Shown here in pieces: positions 18,416-26,938 of a DNA stretch of 64,000 nt. How positions within the stretch are numbered: position 1 is the first letter of the stretch; every line of letters starts with the position of its first letter. This stretch comes from Verrucomicrobiia bacterium (GTDB taxonomy: Bacteria > Verrucomicrobiota > Verrucomicrobiia > Limisphaerales > DASXHY01). A model generated the notes under the pieces. The model did no database searches, was not told where the DNA came from, and worked only from the letters and a program-made list of their open reading frames with translations. The position numbers and the translations under genes were made by a program. Location of the stretch: NCBI GenBank assembly GCA_035629175.1, contig DASPIL010000036.1, forward strand, positions 1 through 64,000. The letters run 5' to 3'.

Positions 18416-20776
18416 TCAGCCTTTGCTTGCTTCGTTCTTGGCTGCCAGCAAGGAAGTGTCGCCCGTCATACGCGTTGTGTCTGACGGGCCCGCCGCGGGA
18501 ACCTGCGGGTGTTCTGCCGTTCGCCATGGGACTTCAAAGATTCGAACGGCATTTCGGATCCCCTTCACTTTTTCCGACGGCAGAGAAATGCACGTTGCTG
18601 CCAGGGCCGGGTCGTCCCGCCGGAGGCGCTCAAATGTGGCGCCACTGATCAAAATGCGTCCGCGTCCCGACAAGCTTTCCAAGCGGCTGGCGAGATTCAC
18701 CTCCCGCCCAAACACCGTGTAGTTGGAGATATGCGCTTCTGAACCCATCAACCCGACCGTGGCAATTCCAGTATTGATGCCGCTGCCGAGGGTAAGGACT
18801 GGCAAGAGAGTGAGGGCCGGCTGTCCTGCGGCCGCTCGAATGGCGTTCTCCGACTCTCGCTGCTGGTTTTCAATCTGCCGCCGCTGGTTCAATTCCGACA
18901 GGCATCTCTGCGCTTCAATAGCTGCTTTCACGCATGCGCACGCGTGCGACGGGTTCGGTGTAGGCGCTCCCCAAAAGGCCATGACACAGTCGCCAATATA
19001 CTTGTCCAGAGTGCCTTCATGCTTCTTGACGATGTCGGCGACGAGCGCCAGATAGGTGTTTACCGTGGCGAGCGTCTCACGCGCTTGTTCATCGTAGTAT
19101 TTTTCCAGTTCAGTCCCGGCCAGCCCAGCCGCCGCCGCGTAATTCTCAGCGCGCTCCTGGTGGGCATCGGTAAACTCAGTGAATCCACGTATGTCAGCGA
19201 ACAGCACTGTGACTTCCCTGCGAGCGCCCCCCAACGCCCAGTCCTTTCTGTCCAGCAACTCGTGCACGATGTTCGGCGATACGATCCGTGAAAAGATTGA
19301 TTTAACGCGTCGCTGTTCAGCCTGTTCAAACATGACTCGAAACGTCACCAACGAGACGTGACTCAGGAGCAACCCCCCTGCAACCGGCATCACGACGGGC
19401 AACCAAAGACGCTGGTCAATGAAAAGGATCCAGGAGATCGCCACGTACGCGACGATCATCAACACGATGCACGATGAGGCGATGAGAATGCGGCGCGTCC
19501 ATGTTACCCAGGCCGAAGCGGCGCCGAGCAGAATAATGATCGCGAGATCGACAGGGGTCGACGTTCGCTGAATGAACCGGCCCGTGAGAACCGAATTCGC
19601 AACGTTCCAATGGGCGCTGGGAAGAAACGTGTCCTTTTCGAGAGGCGTGGCGCCTCGATCGCTGAGATCGTTGCCGATGGCTGTGGATCCGACCAGGACA
19701 AGTTTGTCCGCCCAGGGACTCGGAAGATTCGTTTCGCCCCTGGCACGAGCGCGTTCCTGGATCAGCAGAGTCTCGATCGGTTGCTTGAAAAGGTATGGAT
19801 CCTTGAGCCTTACAGCCCAATCAATCGGGAAGCAGCCGTCTTCATCAACAAACAGGACCCGTTTGTCTCCCGCATCGTTTCGAAGGACAATTCTCCCGTG
19901 GCGGAGATCGACCTCAGCCTCTGCCAGGTTCAAATTGAGCTGACGTGCTGCGAGGACAATTCCCATGCTCCAGATGCGTTCTACGGTGAAGGGGCGGCTC
20001 GTTCGCGAGGTTCCTTCCGGCAGGGATTCCCCTACAAAGTCAGCGAGGTCAAACTCTCCCTTCAGGTTCAAGGGAATGCGGATCGCTTCGTGCGGATCGC
20101 GCGGCAGCACAATTTCGTTGGAACGGATTTGAGCGCGCCTAAGGTCCACTCCAAACTCTGGATCCGCTTCCACCTGCCTAAACAGAGAATGCCAATTGGT
20201 TCGAACATGAAATGCATTGGCGCGGCGCAGCACTCCGTCTGGATCCTTGGTCATGTCGGTCGAAATGTCGCCAAGGGCCAGAGCGTTCGTCGAAAACAGA
20301 TCGGGTGGCGTCAGGCCTTTGGCGTCAGCGAGCACGACGTTTCCCGCGTTCCGAAGTTGAAGGGCAAAATATTGATCAGAATCCAGGAGGGTGCCGTCAG
20401 GCATTTGCACCTGCGACGAAAAATGGTCCTCCCTCAGCTCTGCAAATATGACGTCGAAGGCGACCGCCTTTGCGTTCTGAGCCGCCAACTCCCGGACCAG
20501 CCGCCCATACACCTGCCGCGGCCAATACAGACCATAACGATATCCCAAGGTTCTGTTCGTGCGGACAAAATCGATGCTGCGGTCATCGATGTAGATAAAG
20601 CCCAGGTTCGTGGCGACCGGAGGTGAGAATCGGGCGGCATCGCGAACGCGATGATCGAAGGTCATGCGCTCGATGCGCTCGAGAAAGTCCAGTTCGAGCA
20701 CATATAGGACGCAGACAACCACCACTGCAGAGACTGCAATCAGCAGCGGCGCCGGCTTGGCGGCCTTAAGCTTCAC
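18416..20776 (-). CDS. CHASE2-domain adenylate cyclase (class III)
   Basis: This codes for 786 residues: TM1 at about 10-28, an extracytoplasmic CHASE2 domain at about 30-390, three clustered helices at about 405-480, then a class III cyclase domain at about 510-750. Metal-binding Asp residues sit in LFADIRGFTEF (about 523) and YIGDCVMAFWG (about 593). Purine specificity is set by Lys in LDKYIGD and Thr in NYTVFG, a pattern of adenylate rather than guanylate cyclases, and the transition-state Asn and Arg are in VNLASRLE. Two insertions enlarge the catalytic domain: an Ala-rich segment after the first metal motif and a Gln/Glu/Arg-rich one before LTLGSGINTG. It follows the FecR gene on the same strand but beyond a strong terminator. 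Confidence 0.92.
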   Translation of the reverse strand: MKLKAAKPAPLLIAVSAVVVVCVLYVLELDFLERIERMTFDHRVRDAARFSPPVATNLGFIYIDDRSIDFVRTNRTLGYRYGLYWPRQVYGRLVRELAAQNAKAVAFDVIFAELREDHFSSQVQMPDGTLLDSDQYFALQLRNAGNVVLADAKGLTPPDLFSTNALALGDISTDMTKDPDGVLRRANAFHVRTNWHSLFRQVEADPEFGVDLRRAQIRSNEIVLPRDPHEAIRIPLNLKGEFDLADFVGESLPEGTSRTSRPFTVERIWSMGIVLAARQLNLNLAEAEVDLRHGRIVLRNDAGDKRVLFVDEDGCFPIDWAVRLKDPYLFKQPIETLLIQERARARGETNLPSPWADKLVLVGSTAIGNDLSDRGATPLEKDTFLPSAHWNVANSVLTGRFIQRTSTPVDLAIIILLGAASAWVTWTRRILIASSCIVLMIVAYVAISWILFIDQRLWLPVVMPVAGGLLLSHVSLVTFRVMFEQAEQRRVKSIFSRIVSPNIVHELLDRKDWALGGARREVTVLFADIRGFTEFTDAHQERAENYAAAAGLAGTELEKYYDEQARETLATVNTYLALVADIVKKHEGTLDKYIGDCVMAFWGAPTPNPSHACACVKAAIEAQRCLSELNQRRQIENQQRESENAIRAAAGQPALTLLPVLTLGSGINTGIATVGLMGSEAHISNYTVFGREVNLASRLESLSGRGRILISGATFERLRRDDPALAATCISLPSEKVKGIRNAVRIFEVPWRTAEHPQVPAAGPSDTTRMTGDTSLLAAKNEASKG

Positions 20777-20790
20777 AAGGGCGAACTAAA

Positions 20791-20826
20791 CAAAAAACCC
20801 AGAGCAACACAAGGTCGCTCTGGGTT
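20791..20826 (-). terminator. Rho-independent terminator after the FecR gene
   Basis: A perfect 10-bp stem (AACCCAGAGC at 20796-20805 with GCTCTGGGTT at 20817-20826) closes an 11-base loop. Read on the minus strand it is followed by a run of T residues, the usual form of an intrinsic terminator. It lies 18 bases downstream of the FecR stop codon and 15 bases before the cyclase start, so it should end FecR transcripts or attenuate read-through into the cyclase. Confidence 0.9.
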
Positions 20827-20843
20827 AATGAAAGCGCTAACGC

Positions 20844-21683
20844 TTAAAAATCATCGGGAAAATCGGGGAATTCGAATCCATCATCGCCCTGGCCGCGGGT
20901 CGGCGAGACAACATAGATGGTGCGATCGATCGCGAAGGTCGTTCCTGGGGTTTCAGGTCCCATTCCGATGTCGCGAGCTTCCTTGATGCGCTGGCGCAGT
21001 TCGGATTCGGGAATGTTAGTGATCTGGCCAGTCTTAGCGTCATACTGCTGTCCAGCGCGAACTTCCTGGGTCGTGGGCGTGCCATCAGCTCCGACATACG
21101 CCATCACAACTGAACCTGTGAGCACGCTCAGGATGCCGTCAGCACTCAGTGTGTAGATCGTGCCGCGAACACCAGCCACACCGTTTGGAATCTTGACTTC
21201 GTAGCTGGAACCAGCGGAGAGCTTCTTGACCGTTCCAAGAATCCGGCCGGCTTTCAGGTCGAGCTGAGTTTCGGTGACCTTGTCGATGCCGGTTTGATTG
21301 GCGATCAGCTTGTCGAGACCGAGAACCGTGTTCTCATAAATGCGAACGGCGTCCTGGTCGGTCTTGGGTTGAACGTAGGCGACCGTCGAAGCGGAGGCAC
21401 TTGAATCCATTGCGCCGAGGGCTGCAGTTGTCGCTGCGCTGGCCTTCTGGTTGTTCAAGATGAGATCAACGTGCGAATCAGAAGCCGTCTGGATCACTGC
21501 ACCCTGCCGAAGCACGGTGCCGCTCTTCAGAGGGCGCCACGTGGAATTGTCAGCCGTAGTGTAACGGGCTGCACCTTTGATGTTTACCACTTTGGCAAGC
21601 CCCTGTTCTGCTGCCTGAGCAGAAAAAGCAGCGGCGATTACCAGAGCGACCAACCCACCTGAGAGACGTTTCATCAATTTCAT
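20844..21683 (-). CDS. Secreted FecR-domain protein
   Basis: I chose the ATG at 21683 (MKLMKRLSGG), which gives 279 residues with a clean signal peptide ending AAFSAQA; upstream ATGs would bury it. A FecR domain follows (GSSYEVKIPNGVAGVRGTIY, then a GSVVMAYVG strand), preceded by an iron-dicitrate-regulator-like segment (RQGAVIQTASDSHVDLILNN). No sigma-regulator helix or TonB receptor is nearby, so the classical iron-signalling role is unlikely. The C terminus is Asp- and Phe-rich (FEFPDFPDDF). From memory, FecR-domain secreted proteins often neighbour CHASE2 proteins, and this one precedes the CHASE2 cyclase; it may be a ligand or partner of CHASE2. It has its own promoter and terminator. 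Confidence 0.85.
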   Translation of the reverse strand: MKLMKRLSGGLVALVIAAAFSAQAAEQGLAKVVNIKGAARYTTADNSTWRPLKSGTVLRQGAVIQTASDSHVDLILNNQKASAATTAALGAMDSSASASTVAYVQPKTDQDAVRIYENTVLGLDKLIANQTGIDKVTETQLDLKAGRILGTVKKLSAGSSYEVKIPNGVAGVRGTIYTLSADGILSVLTGSVVMAYVGADGTPTTQEVRAGQQYDAKTGQITNIPESELRQRIKEARDIGMGPETPGTTFAIDRTIYVVSPTRGQGDDGFEFPDFPDDF

Positions 21684-21723
21684 AGACCTTTTTCTTGCAA
21701 TAGCGCTTTTACAGTCTGCGGCA

Positions 21724-21751
21724 ATCGTATGGATATGCCTTTTGTTGTCAA
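21724..21751 (-). promoter_or_regulatory. Sigma-70-type promoter for the FecR gene
   Basis: Read on the minus strand, TTGACA (21746-21751) and TACGAT (21724-21729) are separated by 16 bases. The -35 is a perfect consensus match and the -10 matches at four of six positions. The predicted start, near 21717, leaves a leader of about 34 bases before the ATG at 21683. An AAGG lies shortly before the ATG. Confidence 0.6.
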
Positions 21752-21810
21752 CCGAATATTCCCGACTAAACGGATAATTCGTCCACCCGGGTCGAAGCTT
21801 GAACAATTCC

Positions 21811-23694
21811 TCACTTCGCGACCCCACCGACCGCCCCAGCCTGCTGCAAAAGTCGCTGGTTCACAATGGGTAAATAGGAGTCCGCAATCTGGTTGTCGTT
21901 CCATTGCAACCGCTTGCTGCGTTCGAACCATGTCCGCGCGGCAGCAAGATTCCCAGTCTGCACATAATGCCATCCCACATGCGCGGCAGTGTAGTAGCCG
22001 TTCGGGTCCAACTCCACCGCCCGATCGTAATAGGGCCACGACTCGTCACTGCGCCCAATCCAATCCAGGCACATCCCGTACCGCAAGAACCCATATCCAT
22101 TGTAAGGATTCATCTTCATGCTGCGTTCGAACCATTCCATCGCTTTCCGAGCGTCGTCTTCATAGTCGGTATTTCCCTGCCAACTGCGGGCTCGCCATGC
22201 TTCCCCGAGCGCGTAGGCCGTCGCAAAATTCTTAGGCTCAACCTCAAATGCGGATTCCAGCGCTGCAATCTTCGCGGCTGATCCGGCAGGCGCTCGCTCG
22301 GCTTTCGCCAGCCTTTGGTATTCGCGGGCTGCCTGAACCTCATGCCACCCCAAAACTGTCAGACCCAATAGCAAGACGCACGTTAACGTTATTTTTGAAC
22401 CCGGGCGGAGCGACAGCCAGTAGTCGCTGGTCGCGAACCGAACCGTGCTGGCCAGAATCGCCATTAGCGTAATGGCGACGGTGGCGTTTGCCGGAATGTG
22501 CATATTGAAGTCGAGGAAGGAATGAATCAGGATTGCCACCAGGCCGAGCGACGCCCCAAGGACAACAGCAAACTTGTTACTTTTACCCCCTCCGAGATCC
22601 GCGGAGTTGCCCCTGACGCTGGACCAGGTCTTCATCACTCCCCATCCCAGCAAAGCCACCGCCGAAAGCACCAGGGCAAGGCCGGCGACGCCCCAGTCTG
22701 TAAGCGTGTTTAGGTAATCGTTATGAACGCGGTCGGGCTGCTGCTGTTCCAGCTGGGGACGATAGACACGAAAGCGATAGTCATAGTGATTGGGACCGAT
22801 GCCCCACCATGGGCTTTCCTGCCAAAGTCGATATGCGGGCTCCCAAAGATCGAACCGTGCGCTGTCATTCAGCCGATCGTGGGCGGTGATTTCCTGAACC
22901 CGCTTTTTAAGGAATCCGGCTTTTGGAATGAGCACCGCTCCACCAATCAGAAACAACACCAGCAACGCAGCTGCCGACAGGCGATAGCTCCGGTGGCGCA
23001 ACAGGACCGCAAAGAGCGCGAGCATGGCAATCCCGGTGGCGAGCCAGCCGCCCCGCGACAACGACACCGCCAACCCGCCCAAAATCACAAGCGCCGCGTA
23101 GCCGACGAATACCTTGAGAACAGGTTTTGCCCGGCTGACCAGGACCGTGGCGAGCGCCAAGGGAAGCACCATTTCGAGAAACCCGGCGAGGTTGTTGGGA
23201 GAGATGTAGGTCCCGGTGCCGCGTTTTTTGTATGGCGTTGTGAACATCCACACCTGATCCGAACCCGTCGCAAACTGATAGATTGCGTAACCGGCGATGC
23301 CCATCCCAAGGAACACCAGGACGACCATGATCCACTGGATGTGTTCCTGACGATGCAGATTGGACAGGATCGCGAGGAACAGAAACGCGTAGAGAAGCAC
23401 TTCGCCGCATTCCTTTCGTGCAGGGTATTCCAGCTCCGATGTGAAATACCGCACAACCGCGTAGACGGTGAATGCCAGGACGGCCCAACACACAGGAGGC
23501 CAGAGAATCTGTGGTTTCGGCTTCAGCCACACCCGCAAACCCCAGAGCAGCATGATTCCAAGGATCAGTCCCTGAATTACCAGAAAATCGGGCGTTCGAA
23601 CCGCCCCTGTCGCCAACGGGCCATAAATGAGAACCGCGAGCAGGAGGTAAAGAATTCCCCGCTCGCACCATTGATCCAAGGTTTCACGATTCAC
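21811..23694 (-). CDS. O-antigen ligase-family membrane protein with TPR tail
   Basis: This codes for 627 residues starting with GTG. At least ten hydrophobic segments fill residues 15-440, with the Wzy_C/O-antigen-ligase signatures SLSRGGWLA and a large periplasmic loop containing RFDLWEPAYRLWQESPWWG and RVHNDYLNTLTDWG. The last 170 residues hold TPR-like helices (FATAYALGEAWRA, WFERSMKMNPYNGYGFLRYG, YYDRAVELDPNGYY). Members transfer undecaprenyl-linked glycans to lipid A or proteins, or polymerise polysaccharide. The TPR tail suggests a protein partner. Which acceptor it uses cannot be read from sequence. It stands apart from the cysC-wzz operon but may act on the same polymer. Confidence 0.88.
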   Translation of the reverse strand: MNRETLDQWCERGILYLLLAVLIYGPLATGAVRTPDFLVIQGLILGIMLLWGLRVWLKPKPQILWPPVCWAVLAFTVYAVVRYFTSELEYPARKECGEVLLYAFLFLAILSNLHRQEHIQWIMVVLVFLGMGIAGYAIYQFATGSDQVWMFTTPYKKRGTGTYISPNNLAGFLEMVLPLALATVLVSRAKPVLKVFVGYAALVILGGLAVSLSRGGWLATGIAMLALFAVLLRHRSYRLSAAALLVLFLIGGAVLIPKAGFLKKRVQEITAHDRLNDSARFDLWEPAYRLWQESPWWGIGPNHYDYRFRVYRPQLEQQQPDRVHNDYLNTLTDWGVAGLALVLSAVALLGWGVMKTWSSVRGNSADLGGGKSNKFAVVLGASLGLVAILIHSFLDFNMHIPANATVAITLMAILASTVRFATSDYWLSLRPGSKITLTCVLLLGLTVLGWHEVQAAREYQRLAKAERAPAGSAAKIAALESAFEVEPKNFATAYALGEAWRARSWQGNTDYEDDARKAMEWFERSMKMNPYNGYGFLRYGMCLDWIGRSDESWPYYDRAVELDPNGYYTAAHVGWHYVQTGNLAAARTWFERSKRLQWNDNQIADSYLPIVNQRLLQQAGAVGGVAK

Positions 23695-23828
23695 AGGCCC
23701 AGATCTTCAGCACAACTGCTCGTCGCAGCGCAGTCCTTGCGTTGGGTTTCCGAACGTGCCCGGCGTTATCGCGCCCGGCAGGCGCGACGCCTGTGATACA
23801 GAGGTTCGGAGACCTGCGCTGCAACCCT

Positions 23829-25205
23829 TCAGTTCGACAGATATTCCCGGGGATCGGTGATCCGGCCAGCCAGGGCACTTGCCGCCACCGTTGCCGGGGA
23901 AGCAAGGAACACCTGCGATTCCTTGTCGCCCATGCGACCTGGGAAATTGCGGTTGGTGGCGCTGATGCATTTGATGCCGGATTTATTGATGCGTCCAAAC
24001 GTGTCCACGGGGCCGCCGAGGCAGGCAGCGCAACCGGCGTTTTCGGTCATCTGAACTCCCGCGCTCACGAGCACATCCCAAATGGTCTGGTTGCCCCAAT
24101 ACGTTGTTTGGAGATCGCGAACGATCTCCGGAGTGGCGGGCACGCCGAACGTGTCGATCTTCACGTGCTTCCCTCGCAGCACCCGCGCGAACTCCACGAA
24201 GTCGCTTGTTTTCCCCCCAGTGCACGAACCGACGTAAGCGCGATCCAACAAAACCGCACTCATTTCCTTCGCCTTCTTCCGCTGTCCGGGATCGGGGTGG
24301 CAGGCAACGGTGGGCTCGAGCTTGTCCAGATTCACGACGAGTTCGTAAACAAACTTCTGGTCCGCGTCCGCTTCAACAGGTTCGTAGGCCTGCTTCGTTC
24401 CATTGAGGCGCGTGCGTGCGTCGACAAATTCCGCCGTGCGCGAATCGAACGGGAAAATGCCGTTCTTGCCGCCAGCTTCAATCGCCATGTTCGCGATCGT
24501 CATTCGGTCATCCATCGAAAGCGATGCCACGCCTGGCCCGTCAAATTGCATTGCACGATAAGTGGCGCCGTCGAAGCCGATTTCGCCAATGCAATGAAGG
24601 ATGATGTCTTTGGCCATCACTCCGGGCTGCATCTTTCCTTCGAGGCGGAAATGCATTGTTTCAGGAACCTTGATCAGCAGCTTGCCCGTGCCCATCACGA
24701 ATCCTGCATCCGTGTTGCCAATGCCCGTGGCAAACTGATTGAACGCGCCTGCCATGCAGGTATGCGAATCCGTTCCGAAAAGAATCTCTCCCGGGCGTGT
24801 GTGCCCCTTCTGCGGTAGCGCTGTGTGGCAAACGCCGGCGTAACGGGAGCCATACTGGCGATTCAACGCCCCCTTGGCGGGATCGAAGACCCAATGCCCA
24901 TTCGGGTCGTCAATGACATCATAAAAATAAGTGATCCCCTGCTCCTTCACGAAGTCACGCAGAATGTCGACGTTGCGGTTCGATTTGGAATCAGCGGTGA
25001 AGATGTAATGGTCGGGAATAATAACGACGCGGTTGCGATCCCAGACTTTGGCGTCTTTGCCGAATTCGCGCTTGAACACCCCGATGGTGCCCGGGCCGCA
25101 CACGTCATGCGTCATGAGCACATCCGCATTCACCCAAACATTGTCTCCCGCCTGCACTCGCTCTTTTCCAGCGGCGCGGGCGAGAATCTTCTCAGTCAAA
25201 GTCAT
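23829..25205 (-). CDS. leuC: 3-isopropylmalate dehydratase large subunit family
   Basis: The ATG at 25205 (MTLTEKIL) gives 458 residues, the usual size; an ATG 39 bases upstream lacks support. Family motifs include THDVCGPGTIGVF, VVIIPDHYIF, GTDSHTCMAGAF, and the [4Fe-4S] ligands in YVGSCTGG and GCAACLGG. Sequences such as MTHDVCGPG and DSKSNRN fit the LeuC2/homoaconitase-like branch. The enzyme isomerises 2- to 3-isopropylmalate in leucine synthesis and needs a LeuD small subunit, which is absent from this window; neighbouring genes are unrelated. A homoaconitase or other hydro-lyase substrate therefore remains possible. Confidence 0.85.
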   Translation of the reverse strand: MTLTEKILARAAGKERVQAGDNVWVNADVLMTHDVCGPGTIGVFKREFGKDAKVWDRNRVVIIPDHYIFTADSKSNRNVDILRDFVKEQGITYFYDVIDDPNGHWVFDPAKGALNRQYGSRYAGVCHTALPQKGHTRPGEILFGTDSHTCMAGAFNQFATGIGNTDAGFVMGTGKLLIKVPETMHFRLEGKMQPGVMAKDIILHCIGEIGFDGATYRAMQFDGPGVASLSMDDRMTIANMAIEAGGKNGIFPFDSRTAEFVDARTRLNGTKQAYEPVEADADQKFVYELVVNLDKLEPTVACHPDPGQRKKAKEMSAVLLDRAYVGSCTGGKTSDFVEFARVLRGKHVKIDTFGVPATPEIVRDLQTTYWGNQTIWDVLVSAGVQMTENAGCAACLGGPVDTFGRINKSGIKCISATNRNFPGRMGDKESQVFLASPATVAASALAGRITDPREYLSN

Positions 25206-25339
25206 AAGAGCACGCAAAGTATCCGACCACCCGCTGCACTTCAACTGGGAAGACTCAATTGGGATGCGACTGAATTCAACGGCCGCATTGCGGTAAGCAA
25301 GCGCAGCAACATCGCAGGCGTCTGCCAGGCCAGCAGCCG

Positions 25340-26911
25340 TTACTTCTCCAATGGCTTCATCGTCATCGGATCCCGCAGCGGCAATTCTGTCAATTTTCCG
25401 CCGGCAAGTTCAGCGAGCTTTACGGGGTGGTCGGGATGTCCCAAAAGAATTTCTTCCTGGTTCCCCACCGCAAGAATGACGAGTTGATCGAGCTCAAGGC
25501 GCCGCTGGGCGACACGTTTGACGTCCTCAGCCGTCACTGCCTGGATCTTCGGGCGCACTTTCTTCCAGTATTCCGGGTCTTTCGCGTAACGGCCCGTGAA
25601 TTCGTCCAGCGCGAACTGGCTTGCGATCTGGCTTTTAGTCGCGAAGGTCCTCGGAAACCGCTCGATGAACCCGCGCTTCGCCACTTCCAATTCCTGTGCG
25701 CCGACCGCCTCATTCGCGATCCGCTTGAATTCCTCCAACACGATCGACGCAGCATAGGCAACCGTGCGCGACTTCGACTGAAACCCCGCCGTGACCGTGA
25801 GCGGATAATAAACCCCGCCAGGAATGCTCGAGAACGCGGAATACGCAAGTCCTTCATCAGAGCGAACCCGATTCATAATGCGCGAAGTGAATCCGCCTCC
25901 TCCAAGAACGTCGTTCATGATCGTAATGGTGAAATAATCCGGATCATCCCGCATGATCCCGGGAAGCATGATCGCAACACGCCCCTGGTTCACGTCAGGC
26001 TTGTTCACCACGTAAACGCCAGGTTTTGCAAAGCTCGTATTCGTTGGGATTGCGGGCGGGTTCTCGCCCTGGAAGGGCCAGTCCTTAAATAACGCTTCCA
26101 GCTTGGCCACCATCGCGTCCCGATCAAAATCGCCACTGGCAGCCACGACAAAGTTGGACGGATGAAACCAGCGGCGATGGAAATTCTCCAAGTCGGAACG
26201 CACGACGGATTCCACGGATGCAGCGGTGGAATATCGGTTCGCCCAGAAATCTTCGCCATAGGCGAGGAATGCCGCTTCACGCGATTCAATCGAACTGGAA
26301 TCGTCGTTGCGCTGCTTCATTGCCTGGAGTGTCTGCTGCTTGCGCAGGGCGAGCTTGTCCTCCTGGAATCGGGGAGTCGTTAGCACCTCACGCAGGATCT
26401 GCAGGCCTTCATCCAAATCCTTGGAAAGCAGATTGAGGCTGACTGTTCCCTGTGAATCTCCGATCCCGGAGTTCAGGTTGGCAGCAAGGAATGCCAGCCG
26501 TTCCTCGAGCTCTTCCGCAGTGCGAGTCTGGGTGCCTCCGCGCGCGAGCAAATATCCAGTGACGCTGGCCAAACCTTCCTTACCTTCGGGCTCAAGATAC
26601 GAACCCGTGCGCACGTAAACCTGGATCGTCGCAAGCGGCAGTTCCCGGTCGGGCACCACATACGCAACAGGTCCACTCCGCAACGGAACACGGTATTGGG
26701 CTGGCGAGGGCGGTTCGTAATCGAGAGGCGGGAATTCCAATTTTTCGGGACGGTCTGGAATCCCGGCCGACCTGGCGGCGATCGGCGAGGCAATGCCTTC
26801 AGCCGCCGCTGGGGGCCGGGCCGCGCCTGTGGCGGGCGTCTGCGTGCGGCTCTGGCAACCAGCCACTGCCGAGGCCAGGAGGATTGTGCTAAATACGGTT
26901 TTGAAGTTCAT
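25340..26911 (-). CDS. M16-family lipoprotein lacking the zinc motif
   Basis: This codes for 523 residues with a lipobox (AVAGC, Cys19), so it is probably anchored in the outer or inner membrane. The M16 fold is clear (WFHPSNFVVAASGDFD, IMNRVRSDEGLAYSAFSS), but where active members carry HXXEH this one reads GLASVTGYLL, so it cannot bind zinc in the usual way. The Arg/Tyr pair of the C-terminal half (RVRSDEGLAY) is kept, as in non-catalytic partners that help bind substrate. It lies 27 bases after the active M16 gene on the same strand, so the two probably form a heterodimeric peptidase. Confidence 0.92.
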   Translation of the reverse strand: MNFKTVFSTILLASAVAGCQSRTQTPATGAARPPAAAEGIASPIAARSAGIPDRPEKLEFPPLDYEPPSPAQYRVPLRSGPVAYVVPDRELPLATIQVYVRTGSYLEPEGKEGLASVTGYLLARGGTQTRTAEELEERLAFLAANLNSGIGDSQGTVSLNLLSKDLDEGLQILREVLTTPRFQEDKLALRKQQTLQAMKQRNDDSSSIESREAAFLAYGEDFWANRYSTAASVESVVRSDLENFHRRWFHPSNFVVAASGDFDRDAMVAKLEALFKDWPFQGENPPAIPTNTSFAKPGVYVVNKPDVNQGRVAIMLPGIMRDDPDYFTITIMNDVLGGGGFTSRIMNRVRSDEGLAYSAFSSIPGGVYYPLTVTAGFQSKSRTVAYAASIVLEEFKRIANEAVGAQELEVAKRGFIERFPRTFATKSQIASQFALDEFTGRYAKDPEYWKKVRPKIQAVTAEDVKRVAQRRLELDQLVILAVGNQEEILLGHPDHPVKLAELAGGKLTELPLRDPMTMKPLEK

Positions 26912-26938
26912 GCGACGAAAAACAGTGATTCTGCCGAG

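Noticed and set aside
23769-23787. GC-rich inverted repeat (TCGCGCC, 5-base loop, GGCGCGA) between the ligase and leuC genes
   Set aside because: It has a good 7-bp stem but no T-run in either direction, so it is not an intrinsic terminator; no second copy was noticed.
22723-23796. Forward frame of 357 codons opposite the O-antigen ligase gene
   Set aside because: The peptide is rich in Arg, His and Gln without hydrophobic or family motifs, as expected of an antisense frame.
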